Positions 1 to 6,562 are shown, counted from the stretch's first letter. The stretch: DNA of 10,299 bases from Halovenus sp. (GCA_028274925.1 JAQCNR010000384.1:1-10299), one strand, 5' to 3'. The notes: generated by a model not told the origin, from the sequence alone. Numbers and translations: made by a program.

Positions 1-1320
1 CGGTATTTCGAGCCTGGCGACCAGCCAGTCATCGTCGATATTGACGGTGTGTCGGTTGGGCTGAGTATCTGTGAAGACGCGTGGCACGACGCGTCGATCA
101 CCGGCAAGCGTCGCCACGGGACGGACCCGCTGGCCGAACTGGCCGACGCTGGGGCTGACGTAATCCTCACACTGTCTGCCAGCCCGTTCAGCCTCGGTAA
201 ACCAAGCCGCCGGGTGGAACGCTTCGGCGACCACGCCACGACCACCGGCGTCCCTGTCGTCTTCGCGAATCAGGTTGGTGGCAACGACAACCTCATTTTC
301 GACGGTAACTCGCTGGTCGTCGACGAGGAAGGACGCGTCATCGAACGACTTCCCGCGTTCGAGGACTCGATGGTGACTGTCGACCCCTTCCAGAACGACG
401 GCGATGGGCCGGCGATGCGTGACTCTCGCCCTGCGCAGGCCCACAACGCCCTCTCGCTTGGGCTGGCAGACTACATGGCGAAAACCGGCTTTTCGGACGT
501 TGTTATCGGAATGTCCGGAGGAATCGACTCGACAGTTGCGACAGTCCTCGCCGTTGACGCACTCGGTGCCGACCACGTTTACGGCGTCTCGCTTCCGAGT
601 ACGGTAACGAGTTCGGAGAGTATCGACGACGCCCGTGTCGTCGCAGAGAATCTCGACATCGAGTTTGCTGTCGTTCCCGTCGGCGGCGCTGTCGAGACGC
701 TCGAATCTACTATCGAATCCGCGACCGAAGAAACCGTTACTGGACTGGCGGCCGAGAACATTCAGGCACGCGCTCGTGGCGTGGTCCTGATGACACTCGC
801 CAACGCTCGCGACGCATTCGTCCTGACGCCAGACAACAAAAGCGAAGCGGCAGTAGGGTACTGCACACTATACGGCGACACCGTCGGCGCACTCGCGCCG
901 CTGGGCGACTGTTACAAAACGCTCGTCTACGACCTCGCAGAGTACTACAACGACAACCCACCAGTGGGTTCGGAGGCTGTGATTCCCGAGCGTGTTATCG
1001 ACAAAGCCCCGACTGCGGAACTCAAAGAGGACCAGACCGACGCGGACGAACTACCGCCCTACGACAAACTGGACCCCGTACTCAAGTCCTACATCCACGG
1101 CCAGGCAACTGGGTCGGACCTCCGGGCGGAGTATCCCGACTGGGTGGTCGAAGAGGCGCTGACGCGAATCGCTCGCTCGGAGTTCAAGCGCTGGCAGACG
1201 CCGCCGCCGTTGCGTATTACTGAGAAATCCTTCGACCGCGGCTGGAAGTACCCAATTGCGGCGAGCTACGAGTCAGTTATCGAATCTGAGTCGACTGACG
1301 GACCTAAAAGTACGGATTAA
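1..1320 (+). CDS. nadE: NAD+ synthetase, glutamine-hydrolysing, 5'-truncated by window edge
   Basis: Makes NAD+ from nicotinic acid adenine dinucleotide, ATP and glutamine, the last step of NAD synthesis in the cytoplasm. The reading frame is open from base 1, so the true start lies outside the window and GTG at 49 is internal. The visible 439 residues hold the end of an N-terminal nitrilase-type glutaminase domain: SICEDAWHD has the expected catalytic Cys (residue 24 of this fragment, codon 70-72). The ATP-pyrophosphatase domain follows, with the PP-loop SGGIDST at 514-534. Downstream, KSEAAVGYCTLYGDTVGALAPL and the ITEKSFDRGWKYPI tail are typical of glutamine-dependent NadE. Two-domain members run about 540-680 residues, so roughly the first 100-200 are missing. 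The gene converges on the ABC ATPase gene and overlaps it by 4 bp (TTAA), leaving no room for a separate terminator. The family call is secure. Confidence 0.95.
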   Translation, partial: RYFEPGDQPVIVDIDGVSVGLSICEDAWHDASITGKRRHGTDPLAELADAGADVILTLSASPFSLGKPSRRVERFGDHATTTGVPVVFANQVGGNDNLIFDGNSLVVDEEGRVIERLPAFEDSMVTVDPFQNDGDGPAMRDSRPAQAHNALSLGLADYMAKTGFSDVVIGMSGGIDSTVATVLAVDALGADHVYGVSLPSTVTSSESIDDARVVAENLDIEFAVVPVGGAVETLESTIESATEETVTGLAAENIQARARGVVLMTLANARDAFVLTPDNKSEAAVGYCTLYGDTVGALAPLGDCYKTLVYDLAEYYNDNPPVGSEAVIPERVIDKAPTAELKEDQTDADELPPYDKLDPVLKSYIHGQATGSDLRAEYPDWVVEEALTRIARSEFKRWQTPPPLRITEKSFDRGWKYPIAASYESVIESESTDGPKSTD

Positions 1321-2579
1321 TTTTGGTCCTCGCGTGTGAGCGGCTTGCCCTCTACTGTGTCATCGTAGCGGTGACAGGCGACCGGCCGACTGTCGACACG
1401 TGCCGCCGGTGACTCTCGTTCGCAGACCGTCTCAGTCACGGCTGCGAGCGTCTGGACGGCTGTCTCGATATCCCCGCCCACGACTGCGCCAGTCGCAGTT
1501 TCTACGGCCTTTGCAATCGACTCGTCACCAATGTGGTCGGGAATGGAGAAGTGCTCGCGAACAGTACGTTTCGCCTCTGTCTCGGCCACTTCGTCTGGCA
1601 ACTCCCCAGCCTGCAGCGTGAACCGAAATTCCGCAACTGCCCGCCAGACTGGCGTTGGGAGGTCGACAGTATCTGGCGGAATCAGCTCTGGACAGCGCGT
1701 GTGGAACCGACAGCCACCCGGTGGGTCGGCTGGGTCGGGGATTGTCTCTGTCAGCGGCCGTGCGAGTGTTCTCTCCGTCGGGTCGAGGCTGGGAACCGAC
1801 TCGAGTAACACCCGCGTGTAAGGGTGGGCTGGCTCATTTAGCACCGTCGAGACAGCGCCGCGTTCGACAATTTCACCCAGATACATCACCGCGACTCGGT
1901 CACAAAACAGGCGGACAACGTCGATATCGTGGCTGATGAGCAACACTGCCACATCGTACTCTCGGCGGATTCGGTCGAGTAGCGCCAGCACATCAGACTG
2001 GACACGACTATCAAGTGCGCTTGTTGGCTCGTCGGCGATAATGACATCTGGGTTTGTAACCAGCGCACGAGCAATAGCGATGCGCTGTTTTTCGCCGCCG
2101 GAAAACTCGTGTGGATACCGGCTTGTGTCTGCCGCCGATAGGCCAACGCGTTCGAGCAAGTCCTCGACAATAGCCTCACGACGGTCGTCGTCAGAGAGGC
2201 CGTGTAATCGCAACGGCTCGGCGACAGCCTCGCCAATAGTCATCCGGGGGCTAAATGCCTCGTTTGGGTCCTGGACGATAAGCTGGACACGGCGCTGGAA
2301 GGAGTGAAGGTCCTCACCGGTGAGTTCTGCGACCGGCGAGCCCTCAAATCGGACTTCGCCCTCAGTCGCCTCCTCTAGTTGCAAAATCGTCCGTGCAACC
2401 GTGGACTTGCCGCTGCCTGACTCGCCGACAAGGCCCAGTGTTTCGCCAGTCTCGATACTGAATGAAACGCCGTCAACGGCCCGGACGCGACCAACCTCTC
2501 GCTGCAGCCAACCGTCGCGGATACTGTAATGAGTCTTCAACGCGTCCAGTTCGAGGAGCGGCTCTGGAGTATCACTCAT
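1317..2579 (-). CDS. dppF: Peptide-type ABC importer ATPase, DppF/OppF type
   Basis: One of two nucleotide-binding subunits expected to drive peptide (or a related solute such as nickel) import on the cytoplasmic side of the membrane. Of 420 residues, Walker A is GESGSGKST (52-60), the Q-loop Gln is 103, the signature is FSGGEKQR (159-166), Walker B is VIIADE (179-184) and the H-loop His is 217, so all ATPase motifs are intact. The Opp/Dpp C-terminal extension has GCRFHTRCP (Cys290, Cys296) and ends with VACHRY (Cys402). Between these lies an acidic, helix-prone insert of about 90 residues before Cys386, longer than in usual family members of about 330 residues. The ATG at 2579 overlaps the end of the preceding ATPase gene by 8 bp (ATGAGTGA), which suggests coupled translation. 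The last residues overlap the nadE stop. The family is certain; the transported substrate is not shown by the sequence. Confidence 0.93.
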   Translation of the reverse strand: MSDTPEPLLELDALKTHYSIRDGWLQREVGRVRAVDGVSFSIETGETLGLVGESGSGKSTVARTILQLEEATEGEVRFEGSPVAELTGEDLHSFQRRVQLIVQDPNEAFSPRMTIGEAVAEPLRLHGLSDDDRREAIVEDLLERVGLSAADTSRYPHEFSGGEKQRIAIARALVTNPDVIIADEPTSALDSRVQSDVLALLDRIRREYDVAVLLISHDIDVVRLFCDRVAVMYLGEIVERGAVSTVLNEPAHPYTRVLLESVPSLDPTERTLARPLTETIPDPADPPGGCRFHTRCPELIPPDTVDLPTPVWRAVAEFRFTLQAGELPDEVAETEAKRTVREHFSIPDHIGDESIAKAVETATGAVVGGDIETAVQTLAAVTETVCERESPAARVDSRPVACHRYDDTVEGKPLTREDQN

Positions 2580-3630
2580 TGTTTGATTCCCCGTTGTCTC
2601 CCTCTGGATCTGACTCAGTATTCCCGATAGTCGCGGCGATTCGGTCGGCGTTGGCTAATATTTCGTCGGGATTACCGTCGCCGTAGTGCACGCACGAGAC
2701 GCTGTGGTCACCTGCTGTCGCCTCGACGGATTCGAATGGTGGTTGCTCACCGCTCTCACAACCGTCGACGGCGTACGGACAGCCCAGACGGAACCGGCAG
2801 CCGTCGGATGGAATTTGGTCACGGGCGTATCGGTCGGCCCGCTGAGAGAGTCCATCGTAACTCTCGAACAGCGTCTGTGTGTAGGGGTGTGCTGGCGTCT
2901 CGAAAACCGATTCGACGGAGCCTCGTTCGACAATTGTCCCGCCGAACATCACCAGCACGCGGTCGGCCATCGAGGCCACAACTCTGAAATCGTGGGTCAC
3001 AAGCAGTAGCGACATCCCCTCGCCGGTCAGCCTCCGCAGGAGTTCGATGAGTCGGGCCTGCACGGTCACATCGACGGCTGTTGTCGGCTCATCTGCAATC
3101 AACAGGTCGGGGTCGGCCGCCAGCGCGATGGCGATAGCGACGCGCTGCGCCATTCCGCCAGAGAACTCGTGGGGATAATCGTCGACCCGGGTTTCAGCGT
3201 TGGGAATCCCTACTTTCCGCAACAACGAGACGGCTCGTTCACGGGCGTTCTCAGCGTTGCTGTGAAGTTCAATCGCCTCGGTGATTTGGTCACCGACAGC
3301 GTAGACTGGGTCGAGTGCTTGCTGTGGATTCTGAAAGATATGTGCGATTCGATTTCCTCTGATCTCTCGGAGCAGGCGCTGGTCTGCGTCTGCCAGTGAG
3401 TGGCCATCGAATGTGATTGACCCGCCGACGATTTCGGCCGGTGGGCTCGGCACAATTCCAGTCAGCGACTCGCAGGTGACGCTTTTTCCACTGCCGGATT
3501 CACCGACGACACAGACCGTCTCACCCCGCTCAACATCGAAACTCACCTCATCGACGGCCCGAACTGTTCGGTCCTCGGTTTCGATATGTGTTCGCAGGCC
3601 TGCAACGCTGAGCAACGGGTCCGAACTCAT
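2572..3630 (-). CDS. dppD: Peptide-type ABC importer ATPase, DppD/OppD type
   Basis: Second ATPase subunit of the importer, expected to pair with the DppF-type protein. Of 352 residues, Walker A is GESGSGKS (43-50), the Q-loop Gln is 100, the signature is FSGGMAQR (156-163), Walker B is LLIADE (176-181) and the H-loop His is 213. The Opp/Dpp C-terminal region has Cys278, Cys284, Cys291 and Cys313 in the spacing C-x5-C-x6-C-x21-C. In structurally studied DppD proteins this spacing binds a [4Fe-4S] cluster; cluster binding here is inferred. The tail after 320 is acidic and low in complexity, as is common in haloarchaea. The ATG at 3630 overlaps the TGA of the permease gene (ATGA), and the 3' end overlaps dppF by 8 bp, so the three genes form one transcription and translation unit. 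The ATPase family is certain; substrate is unknown. Confidence 0.93.
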   Translation of the reverse strand: MSSDPLLSVAGLRTHIETEDRTVRAVDEVSFDVERGETVCVVGESGSGKSVTCESLTGIVPSPPAEIVGGSITFDGHSLADADQRLLREIRGNRIAHIFQNPQQALDPVYAVGDQITEAIELHSNAENARERAVSLLRKVGIPNAETRVDDYPHEFSGGMAQRVAIAIALAADPDLLIADEPTTAVDVTVQARLIELLRRLTGEGMSLLLVTHDFRVVASMADRVLVMFGGTIVERGSVESVFETPAHPYTQTLFESYDGLSQRADRYARDQIPSDGCRFRLGCPYAVDGCESGEQPPFESVEATAGDHSVSCVHYGDGNPDEILANADRIAATIGNTESDPEGDNGESNNE

Positions 3631-4835
3631 TGTTCACCCCGGGGGTCGAGCGCGTCCCGTAGCGTGTCGCCGACAACTTTCAGCGAGAGCATCGTCAGCG
3701 TCAGCGCCAGCGCAGGGAACGTCGAAACCCACCAGATTTGAAAGCCTGCGACATCCGGTCGCTTGATGTGCGACGAGGGAATCGAGGCGTCGATAGACTG
3801 TCCGATGGTCTGACCCCACGACTGGACACTGATATCGTAAAATCCCAGAAACGCCAGTCCAGCCTCATAGAACAACAACAGCGCCAGAACGTGTGCAATT
3901 GCCGGGAGCAGTGTGTTGGTGATATTCGGGACGATGTGTCGCTTCGCGATGTACGATTCCGAGGCACCCAGACTCCGCGCCACGGTGACGTGGCCCTGTC
4001 CTCGGCGCTGGATGACTTCACTCCTGACGAGTCTTGCGAGTCCACCCCAACTGAGTACTCCGAATGCGACCAGAAACAGCAGCAATGACGCCCCCCGAGC
4101 GACAGTGAGGAAGGCAACGAAGTAAATCAAAATGGCGGGAATTGACAGCTGCAAATCGACGTACGTCAACAGGAGTTTGTCGAGTATCCCGCCGCGCAAT
4201 CCAGCCGCGACGCCAACGATAGTCGCAATTGGAACCACCAACAATCCGCCGATTGTGAGTACGTACAGCGCTGGCCGAGTCCCGGCAATCACGAGATGTT
4301 CGACCCGTCTACCGAGGCTGCCTGTGCCGAGCGGGAATCGTACCGTCCCCCGGCAGACCCTCGTAAATCCTCGGTACTGTTCTGGACCCGCACAGTCTCG
4401 GTGGACGTGACTAATCAATCCAGCCGGCGGATTGTACTGGTAGCCAGGGTTCAGTAGTACCTCCGGCAGCACAAACGGAGCGAGTATTCCGACCAGGACG
4501 AACATCCCGAGGTAGCCAGCCGCGAATTTGGTGAGCCAACTCGAACGCAGTGCTCCGACCACTCGTCGAACCTGTTCGCGGTTCTTAACTGCCGGCACAC
4601 CAATGTAGGATACAATAATTCCGACAGCGAGCAAAAACAGCCATTCGAGCCGGTCAACGCTCCAGTCTGCGACGAGGTAGACGTGTGCAACTCTGCTGTC
4701 GTACAGATATAACAGCGCAACGACGACGAGCCAAGCCGCCAGCAGCGCTCGCTCTGGGGTTAGGATCTGTCTCGATGGTTCGACGTGCTCCCAGTCGACT
4801 GACTCGAACCGTGGCGTGTCCTGACTCTCACTCAT
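3627..4835 (-). CDS. dppC: Peptide-type ABC importer permease, DppC/OppC type, with N-terminal extension
   Basis: Integral membrane subunit forming half of the translocation channel. It has 402 residues against about 300 for typical DppC. Hydrophobic segments lie near 28-44, 64-81 and 106-126, then in the core near 188-212, 230-247, 250-266, 306-330 and 366-390. The first two are extra compared with classic DppC. PLGTGSLGRR (168-177) matches the PLGTDxxGRD motif of this family, and the cytoplasmic EAA loop is around ARSLGASESYIAKRHIVPN (286-304), where it docks on the ATPases. Two cysteines (148 and 161) sit in the predicted outside loop before PLGT and could form a disulphide. The C-terminus DALDPRG is a family hallmark. 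It is the first gene of the - strand operon; the ATG at 4835 gives the N-terminus MSESQDTP. The partner permease is on the other strand. Confidence 0.92.
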   Translation of the reverse strand: MSESQDTPRFESVDWEHVEPSRQILTPERALLAAWLVVVALLYLYDSRVAHVYLVADWSVDRLEWLFLLAVGIIVSYIGVPAVKNREQVRRVVGALRSSWLTKFAAGYLGMFVLVGILAPFVLPEVLLNPGYQYNPPAGLISHVHRDCAGPEQYRGFTRVCRGTVRFPLGTGSLGRRVEHLVIAGTRPALYVLTIGGLLVVPIATIVGVAAGLRGGILDKLLLTYVDLQLSIPAILIYFVAFLTVARGASLLLFLVAFGVLSWGGLARLVRSEVIQRRGQGHVTVARSLGASESYIAKRHIVPNITNTLLPAIAHVLALLLFYEAGLAFLGFYDISVQSWGQTIGQSIDASIPSSHIKRPDVAGFQIWWVSTFPALALTLTMLSLKVVGDTLRDALDPRGEQ

Positions 4836-4898
4836 TACAGTCGGTCGCTGATTTTCTGCAACGGAAACATCTTGTACACTACGCGCAGGTTATGTCCG

Positions 4899-4915
4899 AT
4901 ATACTTCTCGTATAT
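4899..4915. repeat. Inverted repeat ATATAC-N5-GTATAT over the dppC promoter
   Basis: Two perfect 6-bp arms (4899-4904 and 4910-4915) with spacer TTCTC. The right arm overlaps the TATA-like box of the - strand promoter, a position where a bound dimeric repressor would block TBP. The arms are AT-rich, so chance is possible. Confidence 0.35.
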
Positions 4916-4920
4916 ATAAA
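4913..4920 (-). promoter_or_regulatory. TATA box for the dppC-dppD-dppF operon
   Basis: Read on the - strand this is TTTATATA, a strong archaeal box A. With the usual spacing of about 25-30 bp, transcription would start near 4885-4892 and give a leader of about 50 nt before the dppC ATG at 4835. The box is nearly symmetrical, so it could also serve the + strand. Confidence 0.55.
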
Positions 4921-4948
4921 ACCCAGCCCAGAGACAAGCAGCGATTAA

Positions 4949-4959
4949 CACAGCCTGTG
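4949..4959. repeat. Palindrome CACAG-C-CTGTG upstream of dppB
   Basis: Two perfect 5-bp arms around one central base, ending two bases before the TATA-like box of dppB, where the BRE would lie. A regulator site is plausible but unproven. Confidence 0.3.
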
Positions 4960-4961
4960 GA

Positions 4962-4971
4962 TTTATGTATT
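4962..4971 (+). promoter_or_regulatory. TATA-like box for dppB
   Basis: TTTATGTATT lies just downstream of the palindrome CACAGCCTGTG. The expected start, about 25-30 bp on (near 4988-4998), leaves a short leader of 30-40 nt before the ATG at 5031. It is less canonical than the TATATATAAA box further upstream, which is an alternative. Confidence 0.4.
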
Positions 4972-5030
4972 AAAAGCGAGAATCCTCTGGAAACCGTGGG
5001 CTGGTCCTGTTGGACAGACGATTCTGACAG

Positions 5031-5990
5031 ATGAAGGCACTCAAAATCGTCACCAAGCGTCTGGTCGCTGGCCTCATCACTGCGTGGGCAGTTCTGACAG
5101 TCGTGTTTCTGGCGTTTACCGCTACGAACAACTGGGTTGCGGACCGGATTGCTGGCGGTATTATCTTTGCAGCGGGTCCCAGTGGCAACGTCGAGGAAGC
5201 CAACGAAAAGGCCGACAGAGCAGTGCAGGAGTATCTGGCAGCGCGAAATCTCGACCGTCCACTGGAAGATATTTATCTCGACTGGATGGGCAATATGTTG
5301 ACGCTGAATTGGGGGAACTCGTTCGAGACAGGAGACGCAGTGTTTCCGCTCATCACTGGCGCGGTAGCCAGAACGGCGCTCTACGTCGTTCCGGCGGTGG
5401 TCTTGGCAATCGCCATCGGGACGACTATCGGTATGTACGCTGCGCTGTATCCAGAGAGTCGGGTCAGTACGCTGAGCCGTGCTGGTGCCTATCTCTTCTT
5501 TGCACTCCCCAGTTTCTGGGTCGGTGGGCTCTTGCTCGGCGCTGCAAAGCAGGGAGTAATTGGACACTCTCCGTTTGTATTCGAGTATATCGTCCCCGTG
5601 TTGCTGGTGACGATGACGCTCCTCGGCGGATACGTCAGTTACTCCCGAGCGTACGCGCTTGAACACGTCTCGGCGGATTTCGTCACGCTCGTTCGGGCAA
5701 AAGGCGCCGGCCCGGTGGTGGTCGCACGCCACGTCGCCAGAAATGCTGTTATCCCGCTGTTTTCGATGCTGTTTACCGAGGTTATTGGCCTGCTCGTATT
5801 GAGCATCTTCCTGATCGAAGTTGTGTTCGGAATCGAAGGCTTCGGTCTGGTCTTCTTCAAAGCGATTAATGTCCGGGACCTGCCGGTGTTACTTGGTGGC
5901 ACAGTCGTGTTGATTTTTATTGGCGTATTCGGCAACGTAATTCAGGACCTTTCCTACCAGTATCTCGACCCGCGTGTCGAGAACGAGTGA
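5031..5990 (+). CDS. dppB: Peptide-type ABC importer permease, DppB/OppB type
   Basis: The other half of the membrane channel, partner of the DppC-type protein. Its 319 residues match the family length. The first membrane helix is near 12-31, then come a long outside segment (32-108) typical of DppB and five core helices near 114-140, 147-170, 186-203, 241-266 and 286-304. The cytoplasmic EAA loop is VRAKGAGPVVVARHVARNAVIP (221-242), which closely follows the family pattern RAKG...RHxxRNAxIP. FGIEGFG (266-272) and the end YLDPRV are also typical. The start at ATG 5031 places a charged MKALKIVTKR before the first helix. It is transcribed away from the other three transporter genes and no binding-protein gene follows it. 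The next gene downstream is a tRNA on the opposite strand. Confidence 0.93.
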   Translation: MKALKIVTKRLVAGLITAWAVLTVVFLAFTATNNWVADRIAGGIIFAAGPSGNVEEANEKADRAVQEYLAARNLDRPLEDIYLDWMGNMLTLNWGNSFETGDAVFPLITGAVARTALYVVPAVVLAIAIGTTIGMYAALYPESRVSTLSRAGAYLFFALPSFWVGGLLLGAAKQGVIGHSPFVFEYIVPVLLVTMTLLGGYVSYSRAYALEHVSADFVTLVRAKGAGPVVVARHVARNAVIPLFSMLFTEVIGLLVLSIFLIEVVFGIEGFGLVFFKAINVRDLPVLLGGTVVLIFIGVFGNVIQDLSYQYLDPRVENE

Positions 5991-6065
5991 CGATGGAGGA
6001 ACAAGAACAGGCGGCAAACGACCAACGGGAGTGCTCACGGGTCACTCCGTTCCCCGTTCGCTTTT

Positions 6066-6092
6066 CGAGACGCTCACGAGGTTCGCGTCTCG
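6066..6092. repeat. 8-bp inverted repeat between dppB and the tRNA 3' end
   Basis: Arms CGAGACGC (6066-6073) and GCGTCTCG (6085-6092) are perfect, with an 11-base loop. It lies 2 bp past the tRNA 3' end and 75 bp past the dppB stop. No T-run follows on either strand; TTTT at 6062-6065 precedes it on the + strand. It may mark the 3' ends of the converging transcripts or aid tRNA processing; a terminator role is only possible. Confidence 0.4.
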
Positions 6093-6094
6093 CA

Positions 6095-6165
6095 TGCGCC
6101 GGCCGGGAATTGAACCCGGGCTATGAGCTTGGGAAGCTCATGTCCTACCACTAGACCACCGGCGC
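6095..6165 (-). tRNA. tRNA-Gly (anticodon CCC)
   Basis: The 71-nt - strand sequence folds into a full cloverleaf. The acceptor stem is GCGCCGG (6159-6165) with CCGGCGC (6096-6102), all paired, and the discriminator is A (6095). The D stem is GTCT/GGAC with loop AGTGGTA. The anticodon stem is TGAGC/GCTCA with loop TTCCCAA, giving anticodon CCC, which reads glycine codon GGG. The variable loop has 4 nt. The T arm is CCGGG-TTCAATT-CCCGG. The CCA end is not encoded and there is no intron. It converges with dppB. I cannot find a convincing TATA box at the usual distance upstream (6185-6200), so its transcription start is unclear. Confidence 0.97.
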
Positions 6166-6230
6166 TCACTCGCGTTGCTCGCTCGCGCCGAGGCTCGCAA
6201 ACCAGTCCGATTTGCTCACCACCGGCGCTC
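6155..6230. repeat. 13-bp direct repeat of the tRNA-Gly 5' end
   Basis: ACCACCGGCGCTC occurs at 6155-6167, covering the first 11 nt of the tRNA and 2 flanking bases, and again at 6218-6230, 63 bp away. The flanks of both copies also partly agree. Within the interval, GCGCCG (6185-6190) and CGGCGC (6223-6228) form an inverted repeat with an inner GCAAA/TTTGC stem (6197-6201 and 6211-6215). A partial tRNA duplicate, an old integration scar or a local slippage product could explain it. Confidence 0.6.
6164..6187. repeat. Tandem 11-mer GCTCRCTCGCG next to the tRNA
   Basis: GCTCACTCGCG (6164-6174) and GCTCGCTCGCG (6177-6187) differ at one base and are separated by TT. They lie in the tRNA 5' flank. 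A related style of sequence (alternating ACGG/CCGT and CTCAC blocks) occurs on the other side of the tRNA around 6033-6060. Confidence 0.5.
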
Positions 6231-6270
6231 GTTCAGTTCGCTTGGTCCCCTCGACCTTCCGTTGGGAACA

Positions 6271-6303
6271 CTGCAATTTACCGCAACTTGCAGCACTGCG
6301 GTA
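6271..6303. repeat. Interlocked inverted repeats followed by a T-run
   Basis: CTGCAA (6271-6276) pairs with TTGCAG (6288-6293), and TACCGCA (6279-6285) pairs with TGCGGTA (6297-6303). The two pairs interlock, so as RNA they would form alternative hairpins or a pseudoknot. On the + strand six T residues follow at 6313-6318. It may be a + strand terminator or a protein site; no transcript obviously needs terminating here. Confidence 0.4.
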
Positions 6304-6457
6304 CAGTTCGAATTTTTTGGGTCTGGGCTTACAAATGCTCCGGAATGCCTGACTGTCAACTGGCCTCGCGGCGGTTGCCCCGCCCAGAGTCGCTTTCAAC
6401 CTCCGGACTGGCGAGTGCGTTGGGATTCGACTCTCTCTAATATCGTAGTTGATACAT

Positions 6458-6488
6458 AACAAGAATGACGGTCCTAATATCTCTTGTT
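6458..6488. repeat. 7-bp inverted repeat AACAAGA/TCTTGTT upstream of the lactate promoter
   Basis: Perfect arms at 6458-6464 and 6482-6488 with a 17-base spacer. It lies about 65-95 bp upstream of the TATA box, a place suited to an activator. The wide spacer and AT-rich setting leave chance open. Confidence 0.3.
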
Positions 6489-6546
6489 GAACCTCATCCT
6501 GCGGCATACGGTGTAAAAGTTAGTATTGTTTTTCTGATATGTGGCA

Positions 6547-6562
6547 AAGAATTTATATTCTT
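6547..6562 (+). promoter_or_regulatory. TATA box within a 16-bp palindrome, promoter of the lactate genes
   Basis: TTTATA at 6552-6557, preceded by the purine-rich BRE-like CAAAGAA, is the best promoter in the intergenic region. Transcription would start near 6578-6585, giving a leader of about 200 nt before the permease start. The box sits in AAGAATTTATATTCTT, whose 6-bp arms (6547-6552 and 6557-6562) are perfect, so a dimeric repressor here would compete directly with TBP. Confidence 0.5.

Larger units (their letters stand above)
4836..5030. promoter_or_regulatory. Divergent control region between dppC and dppB
   Basis: This 195-bp stretch separates the two outward-facing permease genes and must hold both promoters. 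It is richer in A+T than the flanking genes. I see a TATA-like box for each direction about 45 bp apart, and two short palindromes next to them (4899-4915 and 4949-4959). A regulator bound here could set both halves of the transporter together. No ORF in it looks real. Confidence 0.75.

Noticed and set aside
4890..5732. 280-codon ORF on the - strand opposite dppB
   Set aside because: It lies antisense to most of dppB, has a Cys/His/Arg-rich composition unlike haloarchaeal proteins and covers the promoter region. It is a shadow of dppB.
6066..6092. The inverted repeat as a confirmed intrinsic terminator
   Set aside because: No T-run follows the hairpin on either strand, and archaeal termination relies mainly on T-runs. 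I list it only as an inverted repeat.
5993..6154. 53-codon ORF on the + strand after dppB
   Set aside because: It runs through the tRNA antisense strand and its Arg-rich product comes from the intergenic repeat. There is no sign of coding.
6123..6507. Intergenic ORFs of about 90-113 codons on both strands
   Set aside because: The products are basic and low in Asp and Glu, overlap the tRNA flank or repeats, and have no good start context.
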